Source: JAXDBV01 sp034678415 (GTDB lineage: Bacteria; Bacteroidota; Bacteroidia; Bacteroidales; VadinHA17). Taken from it: 8,849 nucleotides of DNA. Position numbers and translations under genes: made by a program. Positions 5,692 through 8,849 of the stretch are shown piece after piece. Below the pieces are notes generated by a model, which saw only the letters and a program-made list of their open reading frames with translations, did no database searches and was not told the origin of the DNA. The stretch lies in assembly GCA_034678415.1 (NCBI GenBank), contig JAXDBV010000096.1, forward strand, positions 1-8,849. Direction: 5' to 3'. How positions within the stretch are numbered: the first letter of the stretch is position 1; each line of letters begins with the position of its first letter.

Positions 5692-7902
5692 TCAGGTAAT
5701 CTCCTTGGGATCATAGGCATTGACGAAGAGGATGTTCCCCGTTTGATCATACCCCATGAACAGTGCCTCGCGGTCATGCTTCAGCTGCTCTGTCCGGAAA
5801 CCGACCACGGTAAGCCCAGCACCGGCAGAATGTGTGTTGATCAGGTCCCTGAACCCGTGATTCTCGTCCGACGAGAAGCATTCAATATTTTTTGCTGAGA
5901 TGGGTAACCTTCCTGTTTTCACAAGGGTGAGAATAGCGTTCTTTGTCTCGTCTGCATTGCCTGTCCTTGATACCAGAAAAATCTTGATCTGCCCCTTCTT
6001 CCAGTATGGATGAAGAAGGATGATATAGCTGAGCAGGATCATCAGGTTCGTGTTTTCCATGTCGGTATGCCGTATCCACACATGGATACCGTTCCTCGGA
6101 TTGATTTTCTTCCGTGAACTTCCCAGCACACAAACATCAAACCTGGCGGCACGTACCAGCGCATGATTGTCAATGATCTGACGCAGGTTCACCGGATTGT
6201 CCTTGTCAAACTCAAACAACACCATGTTATTTTCCATGCCTGACATTCCGGGCAGCTGTATCACCTGTGCGATGGCCGAAGTGTAGGAGGGTGAAATCAG
6301 CGTGTCAAGATATACATTGCACTTTTCCGTTCCGGCTTTTTCCACCAGACGATCCATGATTTGCCTGGAATCCTGGCAACTCATCGCTGAGAAATAATTC
6401 TTTATGAGGTGTATATAGGTGCCGAATCCAAACTTGTACGACAGCCAGTTCACCAGCCGGAAGGCATCATCCCGCTCAAAGGTGTCGGCGGAGACACAGA
6501 CCACTGCCGGCCTCCATTTCTGTGTCCTGGCCATCTTCTTCGATTTCTGGAGATACACCTGCAGGTTCCGGCTCAGCTGGAAGATGGCTCCCTGGAAGAT
6601 GGCCTCAATACCCTGTCTGTCCTTATGAGTGAAGTGTATCCACATGTAAATGAGGATCATAACCGCAATGGCGATCAGGCTGTACCCCGTGCTGATTTTG
6701 AACATTAGGTACATGCACATCAGGAATCCCAGAAGCGATAGATACCACCTTGAACGGAAGGAGGGACGGTAGGAGGGATCGGCGCCAAAATGGTGAAGAA
6801 AGGAGATGAGGCAGAGCGAACCGTAGGTGACCATGAAGAACATGGAAATGATCTTTGCCACTGCATTCACGGTACCCATGGCCACGAATACGAAGGCAAT
6901 GACAAATACCACCAACCCGGCATTGTAGGGTTCCTGCGTCTCACCCTGTCCCCTGGCAAGGAACCTGTTCAGCAACTTCATGGGGAACGAACCATCGGAT
7001 CCCAGTGCCTGGAGGGTGCGTGGCGCCACCAGGTATGAACCAATGGCCGACGACAGGGTGGAAGCGGCCAGGCCTATGGGTACAACAATACTCCCCAGTA
7101 CGGCAATACGACTCATGACCAGCTGGTCGGATAACAAATCCTCCGGACTGGCTGATACATGCAGTTTCCACACCACCAGCATATAAATCACCAATCCCAG
7201 CATGGTGGCTGATACCGTGCCGAACGGGATGGATCGTTTCGGATTCCTCAGGTCGCCCGACAAACCCACACCGGCTGTTATACCTGTAAATGCCGGGAAT
7301 ACAATGGCAAACACGATGAAAAACTGATCCATGCCTCTTATACTACCATTGAGAAATCCTTCAGACGGCGGCGGTGAATAGTCGGTCTTGCCCAGGAAAA
7401 ACATGATGAGCGAGAAGAACAGAATGGCATTGATTATGTAAAGGAACTTAATCCCCATGTTGGCGCCTCTCCTGAGGATCAATATTCCCAGGATAGTCAT
7501 CGCAGGCAGACTGATCACCTGGCGGGGGAGTGTGACAGACAGCTTATCCCTGAAAAAATCAAACAGGGGTGAGAAGGATTCTGTGAAAGCAATAATGTAA
7601 AAAGCGACGCTGATCGCCTGTGAAAGAAAAAGAGTAATGCCGATGGTGGCGCCAATGTTCAGTCCGAAAGAACGGGAGATGATGAAATATTCACCCCCTC
7701 CCTGGACCTTCTCATTTGTGGCAATCTCCGAGAGTGCCAGGGCGGTGGGCAGCGTAACCATATGACCTACCATGATCAGGAGTATCACCCCGGCTATCCC
7801 TAATGTGCCGGTGGCATAACCGAAACGCAAAAAGAGTATGGCGCCAAGAATAGTGGAAATGGCGGTGAAAAAAACCGGTGCGGTTCCAAATCGTTTTTCC
7901 AT
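5692..7902 (-). CDS. Cation-chloride cotransporter family (SLC12/CCC-like) membrane transporter
   Basis: This 736-residue inner-membrane protein has the whole SLC12 layout: an APC-superfold membrane half (about residues 10-425) and a cytosolic C-terminal half (about 460-736) resembling the UspA-like domain of NKCC/KCC. Family signatures include GGGEYFIISRSFG (68-80), FPAFTGITAG (202-211), SGDLRNPKRSIP (215-226) and APRTLQALGSDG (293-304). Recalled NKCC1 alignment places K+-site residues at Tyr102, Pro203 and Thr206, Na+-site serines at Ser284-Ser285, and a Cl- site Tyr at Tyr360. The serine pair is lacking in K-Cl transporters, so Na+ coupling is inferred. It lacks the long phosphoregulated N-terminal tail and the large external loop of animal homologues. 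I chose ATG at 7902 because AGGAGG lies 13 nt upstream (7916-7921) and the protein then starts just before TM1. A TTG at 7932 would add ten residues but has no ribosome binding site. Older pipelines may call it an amino acid permease. Confidence 0.88.
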   Translation of the reverse strand: MEKRFGTAPVFFTAISTILGAILFLRFGYATGTLGIAGVILLIMVGHMVTLPTALALSEIATNEKVQGGGEYFIISRSFGLNIGATIGITLFLSQAISVAFYIIAFTESFSPLFDFFRDKLSVTLPRQVISLPAMTILGILILRRGANMGIKFLYIINAILFFSLIMFFLGKTDYSPPPSEGFLNGSIRGMDQFFIVFAIVFPAFTGITAGVGLSGDLRNPKRSIPFGTVSATMLGLVIYMLVVWKLHVSASPEDLLSDQLVMSRIAVLGSIVVPIGLAASTLSSAIGSYLVAPRTLQALGSDGSFPMKLLNRFLARGQGETQEPYNAGLVVFVIAFVFVAMGTVNAVAKIISMFFMVTYGSLCLISFLHHFGADPSYRPSFRSRWYLSLLGFLMCMYLMFKISTGYSLIAIAVMILIYMWIHFTHKDRQGIEAIFQGAIFQLSRNLQVYLQKSKKMARTQKWRPAVVCVSADTFERDDAFRLVNWLSYKFGFGTYIHLIKNYFSAMSCQDSRQIMDRLVEKAGTEKCNVYLDTLISPSYTSAIAQVIQLPGMSGMENNMVLFEFDKDNPVNLRQIIDNHALVRAARFDVCVLGSSRKKINPRNGIHVWIRHTDMENTNLMILLSYIILLHPYWKKGQIKIFLVSRTGNADETKNAILTLVKTGRLPISAKNIECFSSDENHGFRDLINTHSAGAGLTVVGFRTEQLKHDREALFMGYDQTGNILFVNAYDPKEIT

Positions 7903-7915
7903 GACCCGGCGTAAA

Positions 7916-7921
7916 CCTCCT
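7916..7921 (-). promoter_or_regulatory. Ribosome binding site that decides the transporter start
   Basis: AGGAGG on the minus strand is a full Shine-Dalgarno core, 13 nt before the ATG at 7902 and inside the ten-codon extension that a TTG start at 7932 would create. Its position favours the ATG, although the spacing is longer than usual and many Bacteroidota genes do not depend on such sites. Confidence 0.5.
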
Positions 7922-7978
7922 CTCTCACTCAAGTGACCCGTGAAACCAGGTATGCCGGCGATGCTGCCTGCCTCTTAT

Positions 7979-8008
7979 CAAACACAATCTCACTTGCCCG
8001 TTATACAA
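7979..8008 (-). promoter_or_regulatory. Candidate promoter for the transporter gene
   Basis: On the minus strand TTG (plus 8006-8008) is followed by exactly 19 nt and TGTGTTTG (plus 7979-7986), one base off the Bacteroidota TAnnTTTG element. The predicted start near 7972 gives a leader of about 70 nt to the ATG. Its TTG element sits in one arm of an inverted repeat (8004-8019). Confidence 0.5.
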
Positions 8009-8019
8009 TGCGTGTTGTA
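8004..8019. promoter_or_regulatory. TACAA-N6-TTGTA inverted repeat, possible operator
   Basis: Perfect 5-bp arms (8004-8008 and 8015-8019) are separated by 6 nt, a centre-to-centre spacing of 11 bp, about one helical turn. The repeat overlaps the upstream element of the transporter promoter candidate, where a dimeric repressor would block polymerase. No regulator gene is visible nearby. The symmetry is seen; the role is inferred and chance is possible. Confidence 0.3.
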
Positions 8020-8036
8020 CCTTTCTGTTAATTAAG

Positions 8037-8084
8037 GAATTAATTACTGAATTAATTACTGAATTATCTACTGAATTAATTATG
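8037..8084. repeat. 12-bp AT-rich tandem repeat, four copies
   Basis: The unit GAATTAATTACT occurs as 8037-8048 and 8049-8060 (identical), 8061-8072 (two mismatches) and 8073-8084 (two mismatches). A further degenerate unit may follow to 8096, and TTAATTAA (8028-8035) lies just before. Three of the four copies contain the palindrome AATTAATT. The array begins 18 nt after the stop codon of the phosphoesterase gene (counting on the minus strand) and about 30 bp upstream of the transporter promoter's TTG element. Confidence 0.85.
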
Positions 8085-8102
8085 TAATTATCACAGGAAT
8101 GC

Positions 8103-8849
8103 TTACGGGGTGACTTCCCAGCCAAAATCAACATATTTCCAGGTATATTCTTTGCCCTTCACCTTTATTAAAAGGAATCCTTCTTCCATTCCGTTCCGCG
8201 GGCCTCTCCACCATGAAGCGCAGACGGCTCCCCCGGTAATAAAACGGGTTCCCATGGCATAGATATCCTCCAGGAAATGGAGATGGCCCTGCAACACAAG
8301 TTTCAGGTTATGGTTCCTGAACACGTCAAGCACCTCTTTTGAATTTGCCACCACCAGCCAGTCTTTGTTGGGCGCTGTCGCTCCTTCAAGAAGCTGTGTC
8401 TGAACCGAGATGAGGGGGATATGCAGGCTGATGCAGATAGGTGTTTCCGGTGGTACGTTTCGAAGATCCGCGGCAAGCCACCGCAGCTGCACCGAATCGA
8501 CCCTGCCCTTGTACTCCCTGTCCGCTGTCCCTTCAACCGAATTCAATATATAGAACCTCCAGCCCCCGTAGTCGAATCCATAATAGCTCTGTCCCAGCCT
8601 TGCTTCAAACATTTTTTCCCCGAACAGAGGGTGTGACGGGCTGACACCGCTGCGCTCATGAATGCCGAACACCTCGTGGTTCCCCATGGTATTATAAACG
8701 GGCATGTTCAGCAGATGGCTCAGTTCAATGTATATGGCATACAGTGAATCAGCCCGTGATTGTTTCTGGTTCATGGCATCCATGATCAGATCGCCGCCGG
8801 TGATCACGAAATCAGGATTAAGCCGGTTTATGGTATCAATGGCCTGCCT
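8103..8849 (-). CDS. Calcineurin-like metallophosphoesterase, 5' end outside the window
   Basis: The visible 248 residues are the C-terminal part of a dimetal phosphoesterase; the reading frame stays open to the window edge, so the true start and the first metal motif (DxH) lie beyond 8849. A GTG at 8807 would fall within the conserved FVITGGD strand and is not a believable start. Counting from the edge, metal and catalytic motifs are GGD (18-20), GNHE (56-59), the His143 in LHIPL, and GHLH (188-191), covering the rest of the family's ligand set. After GHLH come a segment with GGAVC and a tryptophan pair (WWRG) and a short beta-rich tail ending in WEVTP. Fold and chemistry are secure; the substrate (nucleotide, phospholipid, cyclic nucleotide or phosphoprotein) is not. 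Whether a signal peptide exists cannot be seen. The stop is TAA at 8105-8103, and no terminator follows. Confidence 0.9.
   Translation of the reverse strand, partial: RQAIDTINRLNPDFVITGGDLIMDAMNQKQSRADSLYAIYIELSHLLNMPVYNTMGNHEVFGIHERSGVSPSHPLFGEKMFEARLGQSYYGFDYGGWRFYILNSVEGTADREYKGRVDSVQLRWLAADLRNVPPETPICISLHIPLISVQTQLLEGATAPNKDWLVVANSKEVLDVFRNHNLKLVLQGHLHFLEDIYAMGTRFITGGAVCASWWRGPRNGMEEGFLLIKVKGKEYTWKYVDFGWEVTP

Noticed and set aside
7903..7932. Ten-residue N-terminal extension of the transporter from TTG at 7932
   Set aside because: No ribosome binding site precedes the TTG, while AGGAGG lies within the extension before the ATG at 7902.
8028..8096. CRISPR array
   Set aside because: The units are 12 bp, directly adjacent and without spacers; this is a simple tandem repeat.
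7925..8134. 69-codon minus-strand frame containing an Asn-Ser-Val-Ile type four-residue repeat
   Set aside because: It starts inside the phosphoesterase gene in another frame, and its repetitive peptide is simply the 12-bp DNA repeat read in a frame that happens to be open; it has no family resemblance.
8103..8807. Complete phosphoesterase starting at GTG 8807
   Set aside because: The GTG encodes the Val of the conserved FVITGGD strand, and the frame is open to the window edge; the gene is cut, not short.

Overview
The window looks like chromosomal DNA from a member of the Bacteroidota, probably a Bacteroidales-type environmental anaerobe; the exact lineage cannot be read from the sequence. 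Pointers are an S46 dipeptidyl-peptidase (very common in this phylum), a GDP-L-fucose synthase with the internal insertion known from Bacteroides relatives, a Bacteroidota-style export lipoprotein with a C-terminal hydrophobic helix, and three or four promoter candidates that fit the phylum's TTG-N19-TAnnTTTG pattern. No rRNA, tRNA, CRISPR array, insertion sequence or phage gene was seen. All six supported genes lie on the minus strand, so the biological order runs from high to low coordinates.

Region by region, in transcription order: (1) 8849-8103 is the 3' part of a calcineurin-like metallophosphoesterase cut by the window edge. (2) 8102-7903 is an AT-rich intergenic stretch with a 12-bp tandem repeat, a TACAA-N6-TTGTA inverted repeat and a good promoter candidate. 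(3) 7902-5692 encodes a full-length cation-chloride cotransporter-like (SLC12/CCC) membrane protein with its cytosolic C-terminal domain. (4) 5691-5339 is a 353-bp gene-free stretch with a hairpin after the transporter and two promoter candidates for the next operon. (5) 5338-1087 is a tight three-gene unit, gmd, fcl and an S46 peptidase, joined by 1-nt stop/start overlaps (TAGTG and TAATG). (6) 1086-870 is an AT-rich spacer with a promoter candidate. (7) 869-99 is a Wza-like polysaccharide export lipoprotein. (8) 98-1 is a short downstream stretch with several inverted repeats.

Gmd and Fcl are the two steps converting GDP-mannose to GDP-L-fucose. The Wza-like lipoprotein starts an export module that probably continues beyond position 1. 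Together they suggest an area devoted to a fucose-containing surface polysaccharide or glycan. The S46 peptidase is a periplasmic enzyme with no obvious pathway link, yet it appears translationally coupled to fcl. The transporter and phosphoesterase look like an unrelated neighbouring block. I found no clear evidence of a wholly new system. The most notable items are the bacterial CCC protein with apparently intact ion-site residues, the repeat-bearing regulatory region in front of it, and the odd gmd-fcl-S46 coupling. Family alignments quoted here are from memory of the families, not from a computed search.
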